Shown: positions 8,837 through 17,370, numbered from the stretch's first letter. The stretch: 64,000 bases of DNA from Dyella japonica A8 (GCF_000725385.1 NZ_CP008884.1:930001-994000); one strand, 5' to 3'. The notes: a model not told the origin generated them from the sequence alone. Made by a program: numbers and translations.

Positions 8837-10207
8837 TTGGCCAGCGTTATCGAAAACCTACAGCTCGAGCGGTCGGCACCGGTGTTGCCGCTGCTGGCGG
8901 CTGGCGCAGCGGACCGTCCGGTGGTGTGGCGCCACGACCGGCCGGTGAGCCTCGCGCGCTTCATGGCACACGTGCAGGCCGTCGCCGACCAGCTGCCCGT
9001 AGCCCCTGCCCCTGCCGCGGTGAACCTGTGCGAGGACCGCTACGCGTTCCTGGTGGCGTTCTGTGCCATCGCGCTGCGTGGCCAGACCAACCTGCTTCCT
9101 TCCTCCCGCGCTCCCAAGGCCGTGGCCGAGGTGATGGCCGCCCACCCCGGAAGCTATGCGCTGGGTGAGCTGGCGCTGGAGACACCGCCCGCCCATTACC
9201 GCCACCTGCCGGGCCTGATGGACACGCCCGAGGCTGGCGGGACGCTGGACATCCCGCTGCTGCCGGCCGACCAGGTCGTGGCCATTGGCTACACCTCCGG
9301 CTCGACCGGCGTCCCCAAGGGCAACCCCAAGACCTGGGGCAGTTTCCATGCCAGCAACGCGGGCAACATGCGCGCCTTGCACCCCGTGGTCGGCAAGCAC
9401 TTCCACGTGGTCGCCACGGTACCGCCGCAGCACATGTACGGCATGGAGATGTCGGTGCTGCTGCCCTTGCTGGACGATGTGGCCGTACATGCCGGCCGCC
9501 CGCTGCTGCCGGCCGACGTGGCCGCCGCGCTGGCGGGCGTCCCCACCCCTCGCGTGCTGGTGACGACACCGGTGCATCTGCGCGCGCTGATCGAATCGGG
9601 TGTGGAACTGCCGCCGATCGATGCCATGGTGTCGGCCACCGCGCCGATGCCGGTGGAACTGGCCCAGGCGGCGGAAGCCCGGTTTGGCGCGCCGCTGCTG
9701 GAAGTGTTCGGCTCCACCGAAACCTGTGTGTTCGCCAGCCGCCGCGCGGCCGCGGACGAACCGTGGACGCTTTACGACGACGTATACCTGCATCCGCAGC
9801 CGGACGGCACGCTGGTGCGCGCGCCGCAGCTGGAACAGCCGATGACGCTGGCGGACATCGTCACCCTGCACGACGGCGGCCGCCGGTTTCGTCTGTGCGG
9901 GCGCCATTCGGACTTGCTCGATATCGCGGGGAAGCGTGCGTCGCTGGGAGATCTGACGCGTCGCTTGCAGGCCGTTCCTGGCGTGCAGGACGGCGTGGTG
10001 TTCCAGCTCGAGAGTGGGGATGCACTGGGCGTGCATCGCATCGCCGCGCTGGCGGTGGCGCCGGGGCTGGATGAGCACACGATACTGGAGGCGTTCCGCC
10101 AGTCGGTGGATCCGGTGTTTTTGCCGCGGCCGTTGAAGTTGGTGGATAGCTTGCCGCGCAACGAGACGGGGAAGTTGCCCCGCGCGGCGCTGCTGGCGTT
10201 GCTTTGA
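8837..10207 (+). CDS. AMP-dependent ligase of the xanthomonadin/aryl-polyene type (XanA2-like)
   Basis: Adenylate-forming enzyme. P-loop YTSGSTGVPKGNPKTW, aryl-acid pocket region FGSTETCVFASR, C-terminal hinge GRHSDLLDIAGKRASLGDL and the Lys segment NETGKLPRAALL are intact. The phrase after the P-loop (PKTW) and the short length are typical of ligases that load hydroxybenzoate or hydroxycinnamate on the ACP of aryl-polyene pathways. I infer it serves the cluster at 33.9-44.1 kb, which has no ligase. The start is uncertain: the frame is open from GTG 8723, but the first 38 codons are Arg/Trp-rich and unlike the family. TTG 8837 has GGAG six bases upstream and gives 456 aa beginning ASVIENLQ. 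Confidence 0.85.
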   Translation: MASVIENLQLERSAPVLPLLAAGAADRPVVWRHDRPVSLARFMAHVQAVADQLPVAPAPAAVNLCEDRYAFLVAFCAIALRGQTNLLPSSRAPKAVAEVMAAHPGSYALGELALETPPAHYRHLPGLMDTPEAGGTLDIPLLPADQVVAIGYTSGSTGVPKGNPKTWGSFHASNAGNMRALHPVVGKHFHVVATVPPQHMYGMEMSVLLPLLDDVAVHAGRPLLPADVAAALAGVPTPRVLVTTPVHLRALIESGVELPPIDAMVSATAPMPVELAQAAEARFGAPLLEVFGSTETCVFASRRAAADEPWTLYDDVYLHPQPDGTLVRAPQLEQPMTLADIVTLHDGGRRFRLCGRHSDLLDIAGKRASLGDLTRRLQAVPGVQDGVVFQLESGDALGVHRIAALAVAPGLDEHTILEAFRQSVDPVFLPRPLKLVDSLPRNETGKLPRAALLALL

Positions 10208-10417
10208 GTTCTGTATTCCCGCGTCTCTTTGGGGGCGCGAGAGCTGGCATGGATGGTTGTGGTTTTGAGGAGTGGGAAGGGGTTGGATGAGGGTCCGGTT
10301 CCCCTCCTCTTGCCTCACCTTTCCTACCCGTCATCCCGGGGTAGCTGGGCGAGCGTGAAGCGCGCGGAAAGTCCACCGGACGCTTTCAACCGTCTACCCT
10401 CATCTTTTCATCAGAGC

Positions 10418-10472
10418 CGTCATCCCGGCGCAGGCCGGAGGCGCTTCACAACAGCCGAAGGCTGGTCATCCA
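10418..10472. repeat. Hybrid REP element
   Basis: Starts with a family-A-like palindrome (CGTCATCCCGGCGCAGGCCG) but continues with GGCGCTTCACAACAGCCGA and AGGCTGGTCATCCAG, the internal segment of the family-B elements at 46029 and 60609. No matching right arm is seen downstream, so it is a half element. Confidence 0.7.
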
Positions 10473-10561
10473 GTTTCTGTAATGGTCGGTCGTCGCCTCA
10501 GGCCTTCCCGCGATCGGGCCGCTTACGCAGCGGGCGTTTCGACCTTCTGCCGAAGGCCGAG

Positions 10562-10606
10562 TCACTTTTCTTTTGCTGGCCCAAAAGAAAAGTAACCCAA
10601 AGAAAA
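10562..10606. repeat. ACTTTTC palindrome, family D (copy 1)
   Basis: ACTTTTCTTTTG - CTGGCC - CAAAAGAAAAGT palindrome followed by AACCCAAAGAAAA. The same element is at 63419-63460 in the same orientation. Such AAAGAAAAGTAACC repeats are frequent between genes in Xanthomonadales (general knowledge). Confidence 0.8.
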
Positions 10607-10661
10607 TGGCCTGAAGAGCCAGAGCTGGCAGCATTCTGTGGGGATAAGCCCGAACGATTGA

Positions 10662-11052
10662 GGCAAGTCGTCGTTTGGCAACCTTCGCCTCTGCACAGCA
10701 GGTACTACCAAGCGCTTCGCAACGCGCCATGGCGATGAGGACTTAAAGCAGCGCCTCGCTTCGGCGGGGACATGACCCGCACGGTCGCCCGCTTTTCTCT
10801 TTTCTGTGGGAGCGCACCCTGTGCGCGACAACCTAACGGAGCGGTGATCACCAGACGCCGCTGTCGCGCACAGGGTGCGCTCCCACAGGAGGCTCGCGTC
10901 TTTGGGATGCTCCGCAGACGGCAAGGGTTCTGGCTTAGCCTTTTGGCTTTTGACTCTGGCTCTTGATTTGCCGCCCCCCACCGGAGGGCGGAAGCCCGCC
11001 GCAGGCGAGCCCGGTCGCCGTAGCGCGACAACCAAGCACCGAGGCTCTGGAT
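10662..11052. repeat. Composite dispersed repeat, copy 1
   Basis: 391 bases that reappear as reverse complement in 63334-64000. Modules in order: E (10662-10803, from GGCAAGTCGTCGTTTGGCAA to CGCTTTTCTCTTTT), C palindrome (10804-10888), a linker with TTTGGGATGC, a remnant of the AAAAGCC heptamer (around 10932-10945 on the minus strand), and F (10971-11052, ending GAGGCTCTGGAT). Matched by eye; modules E and C agree at roughly nine of ten bases. Confidence 0.85.
10804..10888. repeat. GCACCC palindrome, family C (copy 1)
   Basis: Inverted arms CTGTGGGAGCGCACCCTGTG... (from 10804) and the reverse complement ending at 10888, with a central segment containing ACGGAGCGGTGATCAC. Near-identical copies lie at 57215-57299 and 63775-63858, and a diverged one at 54338-54419. 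It can form one long hairpin. Confidence 0.9.
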
Positions 11053-11304
11053 GACCCGCCATGCGGCCGTTGAAAAGTGCCCCCGGCCCCTTGCCCCCTT
11101 TTCGGGGTGAGCCGGGATCACGGCCTCTTTGGAGCCACGACGCCAGACGGCACAGGCCGCGCCACGCCTCCAGCACATCCCCATGCGCCCTCTCGGCCCC
11201 TGCCCCGGCGCCCCCGCCATGCTGCGCTGCGAAATCCCCCTCCTGCCCCTTACAATGTCCCATTGCGCCGCCCTCGGCGCGTTCCTTCGGCAGTTGGAGT
11301 CCCC

Positions 11305-12588
11305 ATGAAAGTCCTGGTCATCGGCAGCGGCGGGCGCGAGCACGCGCTGGCGTGGAAGCTCAAGCAGTCGCCGCGCGTGAGCGAAGTGATCGTTGCCCCG
11401 GGCAATGCGGGCACCGCGCGTGAAAAAGGCCTGCGCAATGCCAACATCGCCGTGACGGATATCGACGGCCTGCTCAAGCTGGCCAAGGACGAGAAGATCG
11501 CGCTGACTGTGGTTGGCCCGGAAGTGCCGCTGGTGGCGGGTGTGGTGGACAAGTTCCGGGCCGCCGGCCTGCGCTGCTTCGGTCCGCGCGCTGTCGCCGC
11601 GCAGCTGGAAGGTTCCAAGGCGTTCGCGAAGGACTTCCTGCTTCGCCACAACATCCCCACCGCGCGCTATGCGGTGTTCACGCAACTGGATCCCGCGCTT
11701 GCCTACGTGCGCAAGCATGGCGCGCCCATCGTCATCAAGGCCGATGGCCTGGCGGCGGGCAAGGGTGTGGTGGTGGCGCTGACGCTGGCGGATGCCGAGC
11801 AGGCGCTGCACGACATGCTGGGCGCGCATCAGTTCGGCGATGCTTCCGCACGCGTGGTGATCGAGGAGTTCCTCGATGGCGAGGAAGCCAGCTACATCGT
11901 GATGAGCGATGGCCAGCACGCGCTGCCGATGGCCAGCAGCCAGGACCACAAGCGCCGCGACGAGGGCGACCTTGGCCCGAATACCGGTGGCATGGGCGCG
12001 TATTCGCCAGCGCCGGTGGTCACGCCGGAGGTGGAGAAGCGCATCCTCAAGGAAGTGATCGAGCCGACCCTGCGCGGTATGGCGATGGAAGGCGCGCCGT
12101 TCATCGGCTTCCTCTATGCCGGCCTGATGATCGACAAGAGCGGTGCACCCAAGGTCATCGAGTTCAACGTGCGCTTCGGCGATCCGGAAACACAACCCAT
12201 CATGCTGCGCCTGAAGTCGGATCTGGTCGACCTGATCGAGGCCGCGCTCGATGGCGAGCTGCATCACACTCACGTGCAGTGGGACGCGCGTCCTTCGCTG
12301 GGCGTGGTGATGGCGGCGGGTGGTTATCCGGGCAAGGTGCGCAACGGCGACGTCATCACCGGACTGGATGCTGATTTTGGTCCGGACGCGAAGGTGTTCC
12401 ACGCCGGCACGCAGCTCGACGCGCAGGGCAATGTGGTCACGGCCGGTGGCCGCGTGCTTACCGTCTGTGCCCTGGGCAAGGACATCGCCACGGCACGCCA
12501 AAACGCGTACGCAGCCGTGTCGAAGCTCCACTATGAAGGCGCCTTCTGCCGTCGCGACATCGCGCATCGCGCCTTGCATCGCGGCTGA
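11305..12588 (+). CDS. purD: Phosphoribosylamine-glycine ligase
   Basis: GAR synthetase, second step of de novo purine synthesis: phosphoribosylamine + glycine + ATP. 427 aa (E. coli 429). The N-terminus MKVLVIGSGGREHALAWKL fixes the start at ATG 11305, with GGAG upstream; a longer in-frame extension lies in repeat DNA. ATP-grasp features: PIVIKADGLAAGKGVVVA, DHKRRDEGDLGPNTGGMGAYSP, EFNVRFGDPETQ. purH, which often precedes purD, is not here; repeats lie upstream instead. A strong bidirectional terminator follows. Confidence 0.97.
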   Translation: MKVLVIGSGGREHALAWKLKQSPRVSEVIVAPGNAGTAREKGLRNANIAVTDIDGLLKLAKDEKIALTVVGPEVPLVAGVVDKFRAAGLRCFGPRAVAAQLEGSKAFAKDFLLRHNIPTARYAVFTQLDPALAYVRKHGAPIVIKADGLAAGKGVVVALTLADAEQALHDMLGAHQFGDASARVVIEEFLDGEEASYIVMSDGQHALPMASSQDHKRRDEGDLGPNTGGMGAYSPAPVVTPEVEKRILKEVIEPTLRGMAMEGAPFIGFLYAGLMIDKSGAPKVIEFNVRFGDPETQPIMLRLKSDLVDLIEAALDGELHHTHVQWDARPSLGVVMAAGGYPGKVRNGDVITGLDADFGPDAKVFHAGTQLDAQGNVVTAGGRVLTVCALGKDIATARQNAYAAVSKLHYEGAFCRRDIAHRALHRG

Positions 12589-12610
12589 TCCGCACCGCTG
12601 GCCTTCACGA

Positions 12611-12640
12611 AAAAGCCCCGGCATGCCGGGGCTTTTTTTA
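12611..12640. terminator. Bidirectional terminator between purD and the SRPBCC gene
   Basis: Perfect palindrome AGCCCCGGCATGCCGGGGCT (12614-12633) flanked by AAAA on the left and TTTTTTT on the right. It can end purD on the plus strand and the convergent 12649-13095 gene on the minus strand. Confidence 0.9.
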
Positions 12641-12648
12641 TGGTCCGG

Positions 12649-13095
12649 TCAACCCGGAATATCCGGTTCCACCAGCTGCGCCAGGTGCACCAGCGATTCC
12701 TGCCAGCCGAGATAGCACTGCTCGACGGGAATCATGGAAGGAATGCCTTCCTGCACGACATGCAGCTCCGTGCCGCAGGACACCTTGGTCAGCGTGACGG
12801 TGGTCTGCATCTCGCCCGGTGGCATGGCGTCGTCGAAGCTCGCGGTATAGCGGATGCGCTCGCCCGGCACGAGTTCCTTGTACGTGCCGCCGAAGCCATG
12901 GACGTTGCCGCTGGTGAAGTTGGTGAACGTCATGTGGTAACTGCCGCCCACCTGGGCATCCAGATGCTGCACCTTGCCGGTGAAGCCGTATGGCGGCAGC
13001 CAGCGCGCCATGGCCTCGGCCGTGGTGAAGGCGCGATAGATCTTCGCGGGGGTCGTGCGGAGGACGCGGTGAAGCGTGACGGTTCCGGTGGTCAT
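12649..13095 (-). CDS. SRPBCC (AHSA1-type) family protein
   Basis: 148 aa. Begins TVTLHRVLRTTPAKIYRAFTTAEAMARWLPP and contains GGSYHMTFTNF, PGERIRYTASFDD, and a C-terminal helix CYLGWQESLVHLAQLVEP, the START-like fold of the AHSA1/YndB group (residues 5-140). These small proteins bind hydrophobic ligands; the function here is unknown. It converges on purD. The next gene upstream on the same strand is a RibD-type reductase, a common neighbour of this family in small detoxification or stress operons. Confidence 0.88.
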   Translation of the reverse strand: MTTGTVTLHRVLRTTPAKIYRAFTTAEAMARWLPPYGFTGKVQHLDAQVGGSYHMTFTNFTSGNVHGFGGTYKELVPGERIRYTASFDDAMPPGEMQTTVTLTKVSCGTELHVVQEGIPSMIPVEQCYLGWQESLVHLAQLVEPDIPG

Positions 13096-13181
13096 GCGGG
13101 TACTCCTGTGGAGGTATGAACAGGCCGTGTAGGCCCGTCATGGATCCGACGAACGGCAAGGCACGCTTTCGACATTCACCT

Positions 13182-13832
13182 TCATGCGCGTCGATGCAGC
13201 ATGACATGGGTGGCCCGCTCGCCTGCCACGCTTTCCACACATGCGTAGCCGAGTGCTGGCAGGTCCAGGCCCGCGAACAGGTTCTCGCCGCGTCCAAGCA
13301 ACCATGGACTCATGGCGAGATGCAGCTCGTCGATCAGGCTTGCCTGAAGGTATTGTCGGACGGTGGCAACGCCGCCGCCGAGGCGTATATCCCGATCGCC
13401 CGCCGCTGCGCGTGCCTGTTCGAGCGCCGCATGAATGCCTTCGGTCACGAAATGGAAGGTCGTGCCGCCGGCCATCGTCAACGCTGGCCGCGCGTGGTGC
13501 GTGAGGACGAAGACGGGCACGTGGTACGGCGGCTCGTCGCCCCACCAGCCCTTCCAGCTGTCGTCGGGCCAGGGGCCGCGCACGGGGCCAAACATGTTGC
13601 GTCCGAGGATCCATGCACCGATACCGTCGAAGCCGCGCTCGGCCATGGCGTTGTCCACGCCCGCTTCACCGCCGCCGTCGCCGCCGTGCATCTGTTGCCA
13701 CATGCGGGTGTGAAAGAGCCAGTCCATCAGGGCCATGCCACCGACGCCGAGTGGGTTGTCCATATCCTGGGCGGGGCCGGCGCTGTAGCCGTCGAGTGAA
13801 ACCGCAAAGCTCTGCACACGGAGTTTCGTCAT
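13182..13832 (-). CDS. RibD C-terminal / dihydrofolate reductase-like protein
   Basis: 216 aa from ATG 13832 (MTKLRVQSFAVSLDGYSAGP). The NADPH-binding DHFR-like fold is shown by SLDGYSAG near the start, AWILGRNMFGP, PVFVLTHHARP and GGGVATVRQYLQASLIDELHLAMSPWLLGRGENLF, hallmarks of the RibD_C/YyaP reductases. The substrate is unknown; I see no riboflavin pathway context. A start 13 codons upstream is possible but has no ribosome site. Same strand as the SRPBCC gene, 86 bases away. Confidence 0.9.
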   Translation of the reverse strand: MTKLRVQSFAVSLDGYSAGPAQDMDNPLGVGGMALMDWLFHTRMWQQMHGGDGGGEAGVDNAMAERGFDGIGAWILGRNMFGPVRGPWPDDSWKGWWGDEPPYHVPVFVLTHHARPALTMAGGTTFHFVTEGIHAALEQARAAAGDRDIRLGGGVATVRQYLQASLIDELHLAMSPWLLGRGENLFAGLDLPALGYACVESVAGERATHVMLHRRA

Positions 13833-13972
13833 GGTTCGCTGCCGGTAGTGGAGGTCATGGGTACGACGCACCGGTCATGTCGAATTCGACATGGGTGGCC
13901 GCAACGCGCGCGGCCACGAGGGTTGCGTTGCACGCGAACCGGAGGCTACTCCAACAGGTAGCGCAGCGTTGT

Positions 13973-14392
13973 TTACGCCCCGGTGGCCAGCAATCGTCGC
14001 GCGGACTGCAGCAAGCTGTAGGGCGGGCCGTCCATCAAGGCAGCGAATGCCAGGCCAATGGGACGCCACTCCCTGCCGTCCAGCAGGCGCACGAATGGAA
14101 ACAGATCGTCCCAGGCACCGTGATCGTTCGTCGGCGGCTCGATCCAGCGGCCCGGCTCGTGTTCACACAGGACCTCGCCTGCGTAGCTGCCGAACGCAAA
14201 GATCGAAGGAGTCATGGTGTCGGCCGTCGCCCCGTCCTCATGCCATGTCGCCAGCACGTCGTCCAGGTGGGCGAGCGATTCCAGCGAATGATCAAGGCAA
14301 AGGCCGTAGGTGTCGCGCATGCTGCGAACGGCATCATCGGCGTAGGCGCGAATGGTCTGAATGGCAGGTGCCACGTCGATACGAAAATGCAT
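13973..14392 (-). CDS. Uncharacterised protein with GSYAGEVL motif
   Basis: 139 aa, acidic, no signal peptide or membrane segment. An N-terminal helical half (AIQTIRAYADDAVRSMRDTYG, then SLESLAHLDDVLATWHEDG) is followed by FAFGSYAGEVLCEHEPGRWIEP and DLFPFVRLLDGREWRPIGLAFAALMDG. The centre resembles small domains of unknown function in which a conserved GxYxGE loop precedes an Arg-Trp, but I cannot assign a family with certainty. It is divergent from the MFS-acyltransferase gene. Base composition is like its neighbours. Confidence 0.7.
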   Translation of the reverse strand: MHFRIDVAPAIQTIRAYADDAVRSMRDTYGLCLDHSLESLAHLDDVLATWHEDGATADTMTPSIFAFGSYAGEVLCEHEPGRWIEPPTNDHGAWDDLFPFVRLLDGREWRPIGLAFAALMDGPPYSLLQSARRLLATGA

Positions 14393-14567
14393 GAGTCACT
14401 CCCTGTGAACACGAATGCAGTCGGGTAACCAGCGGCTTGCAGGCATCGAAGCCCCTTCCTGATATGCGCTGGCCAGGTCATTGGATACGCCGGACGGGAT
14501 ACTCCACAAGTCCGCCAAAGGCACTATTTCGCGCTAGGCTTGCCGCCATGACACGCCAGGGGTCCGC

Positions 14568-16442
14568 ATGAGCCAGTTCAACCTGCTTGGAAGCCGGCGC
14601 TTCGCGCCCTTCTTCTGGACCCAGGCGCTGGGCGCGTTCAACGACAACGCGTTCCGCAACGCCATGGTCATGCTGGTGGCGTTCCAGATGGGTCTGGATG
14701 ACAAAACGGTGTCGCTGTACACCAACCTCGCCCCGGCGTTGTTCATCCTGCCCTACTTCCTGTTCTCGGCCACGGCGGGCCAGCTGGCGGAGAAGTATGA
14801 GAAGTCGCGCATCATTCGCTACGTGAAGTTGTTCGAGATCGCCGCCATGGTGATTGCCGCCATCGGTTTCTACACGCACCACACCACGCTGTTGTTGGTG
14901 GTGCTGTTCCTGATGGGCCTGCACTCCACGACGTTTGGTCCGATCAAGTACGCCATCCTGCCGCAGGCGCTGAAGCCGGATGAACTGGTCGGTGGCAACG
15001 GCATGGTGGAAATGGGCACGCAGTTGGCGATGCTCATCGGCATGATCGCCGGCAACTCGCTGATGCTGATCCATGGTTATGGGCCGATTGCGGCCTCGGC
15101 CACCACCATCGTCATCGCCGTGCTGGGTTATCTCGCCAGTCGCCGCATTCCGCCCGCGCCAGCCACCGCACCCGATCTCGTCTTCAACTGGAATCCGGCG
15201 ACCGAGACGGCGCGCGTGCTCGGCATCACCCGGCAGGACCGGCGCGTATTCAACGCCGTGCTCGGCATCTCGTGGTTCTGGTTTTTCGGCACGGTGCTGA
15301 TCGCGCAACTGCCAAACTACACGCGCCTCAACCTAGGCGGCGATGGTTCGGTCAATACGCTGGTGCTCACCTTGTTCTCGCTGGGCACGGGTATCGGCGC
15401 GCTGTTGTGCGAACGCATGTCGGGTCATCGCGTGGAGGTGGGCCTGGTGCCACTGGGTGCCTTCGGCCTGACCGCGTTTGGCGTGGACCTGTATTTCGCC
15501 CATCCGCACCTGGCCACCGTGCATGGCCTGGACTGGCTCGGCTTCCTGCATGCCGCGGGCACCTGGCGCGTGGTGATGGATCTCACCCTGATCGGTGTGT
15601 TCAGCGGCTTCTACGTGGTGCCGCTGTTCGCCTACGTGCAGGCGCGCACGCCGCGCGACCGTCTTTCGCGGGTCATCGCGGGCAACAACATCCTCAATGC
15701 GCTGTTCATCTGCCTGGCCTCGGGCTTCGGGCTGGGGCTGGGTGCGCTGGGCCTCACGGCCGTGCAGATCTTCCTTGCGGCCGCGTTGCTCAACGTCATC
15801 GTGGCGGTCTACATCTTCACCATCGTTCCCGAGTTCCTGATGCGCTTCATCACCTGGGTGCTGGTGAACACGCTGTATCGGGTGCGCGTCGACGGTCTGG
15901 AAAACATCCCAGAAGAAGGCCCCGCGCTGCTCGTGTGCAACCACGTCAGCTTCATGGATCCGCTGGTGCTGATGGCGAACCTGCGGCGGCCCGCGCGCTT
16001 CGTCATGTACTACAAGATCTTCAACATCCCGGTGCTGAAGTTCGTGTTCCATACCGCCAAGGCGATACCGATCGCGGGGCAGAAGGAAGACCCCGCCGTG
16101 CTGCAACAGGCTTACGACGAGGTGGATGCCGCGCTCGCCGAGGGCGACCTGGTGTGCATCTTCCCCGAAGGCGGGCTGACCAGGGATGGTGACATCGCAC
16201 CGTTCCGCCCGGGCGTGGCGCGCATCCTGGAACGACGTCCCGTGCCGGTGGTGCCGCTGGCGCTGCGCGGCCTGTGGGGCAGCGTGTGGAGCCGTCGCGA
16301 TTCCATGCTGCATCGCGCCCGCTTGCCGCGTCGTTTCCGTGCCCGCGTGGAACTGGTGGCGGGCGCGCCCTATGCGCCCGCTGACGCGAGACTGGAAACC
16401 CTGGAAACACGGGTACGGCAGCTGCGCGGCGATTTCGCCTGA
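14568..16442 (+). CDS. MFS transporter-acyltransferase fusion (LplT-PlsC type)
   Basis: 624 aa. Residues 1-430 are a major facilitator with about 12 membrane helices and LplT-like signatures (WTQALGAFNDNAFRNA near the start; HSTTFGPIKYAILPQ; ARTPRDRLSRVIAGNNILNALF). Residues 435-624 are a PlsC/LPLAT acyltransferase with the HX4D motif NHVSFMD, a FVMYYKIF substrate segment and FPEGGLTRDG. In E. coli, LplT flips lysophospholipids inward and Aas re-acylates them. Here transporter and acyltransferase are one chain without the acyl-ACP synthetase domain of Aas, so it probably takes acyl groups from ACP or CoA supplied elsewhere. Role inferred: lysophospholipid salvage at the inner membrane. Confidence 0.92.
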   Translation: MSQFNLLGSRRFAPFFWTQALGAFNDNAFRNAMVMLVAFQMGLDDKTVSLYTNLAPALFILPYFLFSATAGQLAEKYEKSRIIRYVKLFEIAAMVIAAIGFYTHHTTLLLVVLFLMGLHSTTFGPIKYAILPQALKPDELVGGNGMVEMGTQLAMLIGMIAGNSLMLIHGYGPIAASATTIVIAVLGYLASRRIPPAPATAPDLVFNWNPATETARVLGITRQDRRVFNAVLGISWFWFFGTVLIAQLPNYTRLNLGGDGSVNTLVLTLFSLGTGIGALLCERMSGHRVEVGLVPLGAFGLTAFGVDLYFAHPHLATVHGLDWLGFLHAAGTWRVVMDLTLIGVFSGFYVVPLFAYVQARTPRDRLSRVIAGNNILNALFICLASGFGLGLGALGLTAVQIFLAAALLNVIVAVYIFTIVPEFLMRFITWVLVNTLYRVRVDGLENIPEEGPALLVCNHVSFMDPLVLMANLRRPARFVMYYKIFNIPVLKFVFHTAKAIPIAGQKEDPAVLQQAYDEVDAALAEGDLVCIFPEGGLTRDGDIAPFRPGVARILERRPVPVVPLALRGLWGSVWSRRDSMLHRARLPRRFRARVELVAGAPYAPADARLETLETRVRQLRGDFA

Positions 16443-16500
16443 GCGAATGGCCCTGGCAGGGCGTGCGCTGCCGGGGGCGCCGCCGGGCGCGTAGTCGTGC

Positions 16501-17370
16501 TTACGCCGTCCAGCCCGCCAGCACGATCAACGCCACCAGGCTGAGCCAGGCCAGCAGGGCGCGCAGCAACGCACCGCGCAGGCGGATCAGTTCGGCCAGC
16601 GTGTCGATGCGTTCTTCCGCGTAACCGTCGCCCGCCTCGATATCCACCTGCACGTCCGCCCGCGCCGCAGCGCCCAGAAAGCCCGGGCCCTCCACGTACC
16701 AGCTGTTGGGCGATTGCTGCTGGTGCCAGCGCTTCCACGCACCGATCACGGCGTCCCAGTGGCCGACCAGGGCCAGCGTGAACACCATCAGTTGCGCCGG
16801 CAGCCAGTCGGCCACGTTGGCGAACGAGCGTGCGGCGCTGCGCGCTGGCGTATCGAGTCGCAGGGTCTGGTCGCGACCCAGCGTCTGCGCGAGGCGATAA
16901 AGCAGCGCACCGGCCGGGCCCAGCAGGAAGAACCACAGCAGCACGCCAAAGCGGCGGTGCAGGGCGGCATACGCGGTTGCTTCGCCCAGCGCCACGGCAT
17001 GCCACGCCACTGGTTCGCCGTCATCCGACAGCGCCTGCGCTGCGGCCTCGCGCGAAGGCTGGTCCGGCGCCTTGATGATGGTTTCCAGATCCGCCTCGTA
17101 GGCGTGCGGGCCAAAGCAGTACAGCAGCACCACGAAGGAGAAGGCCAGGCGGAGGAAGTCCGTGCCCGGCAGCAGGTGGATCAACCAGATGGCCACAAGG
17201 CACAGCACCACGGGCACGCCCAGCGTCACCGCGACGCGCGCCGGGCCGGCGGTATCACCCAGTTGCGCCACCCAGCGGCGGAAGCCGCCATCGCCACGCC
17301 AGTGCGCGAGTTGCGGCATGACATGCACCAGGCCGAGTGCGATGAGTGCGGATAGCAAACTGACAGCCAT
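16501..17370 (-). CDS. AmpE-like inner-membrane regulatory protein
   Basis: 289 aa from ATG 17370, which has AGGAG upstream; AmpE proteins are about 284 aa. Membrane segments lie near 1-20, 45-68, 75-95, 150-175, 200-220 and at the C-terminus. Family-like features are SFVVLLYCFGPHAYEADLE, RRFGVLLWFFLLGPAGALLYRLAQ, and SFANVADWLPAQLMVFTLALVGHW, matching AmpE/CobD-type proteins. AmpE sits with AmpD in beta-lactamase signalling in other bacteria, but no ampD is beside it here. The true substrate is unknown. Confidence 0.82.
   Translation of the reverse strand: MAVSLLSALIALGLVHVMPQLAHWRGDGGFRRWVAQLGDTAGPARVAVTLGVPVVLCLVAIWLIHLLPGTDFLRLAFSFVVLLYCFGPHAYEADLETIIKAPDQPSREAAAQALSDDGEPVAWHAVALGEATAYAALHRRFGVLLWFFLLGPAGALLYRLAQTLGRDQTLRLDTPARSAARSFANVADWLPAQLMVFTLALVGHWDAVIGAWKRWHQQQSPNSWYVEGPGFLGAAARADVQVDIEAGDGYAEERIDTLAELIRLRGALLRALLAWLSLVALIVLAGWTA

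Larger units (their letters stand above)
10208..11304. other. 1.1-kb intergenic region made of dispersed repeats, no gene seen
   Basis: No open frame here has family resemblance or a plausible start. The region holds, in order: a degenerate REP start (about 10327), a hybrid REP (10418-10472), a palindrome around ACTTTTCTTTTG (10562-10606), and a composite repeat (10662-11052) that returns inverted at the end of the window. The last 250 bases before purD are GC-rich and look non-coding; purD is preceded by TTGGAGTCCCC. Confidence 0.8.

Noticed and set aside
10229..10738. Open frames in the 10.2-11.3 kb repeat region
   Set aside because: They cross REP and composite repeats shared with another non-coding region.
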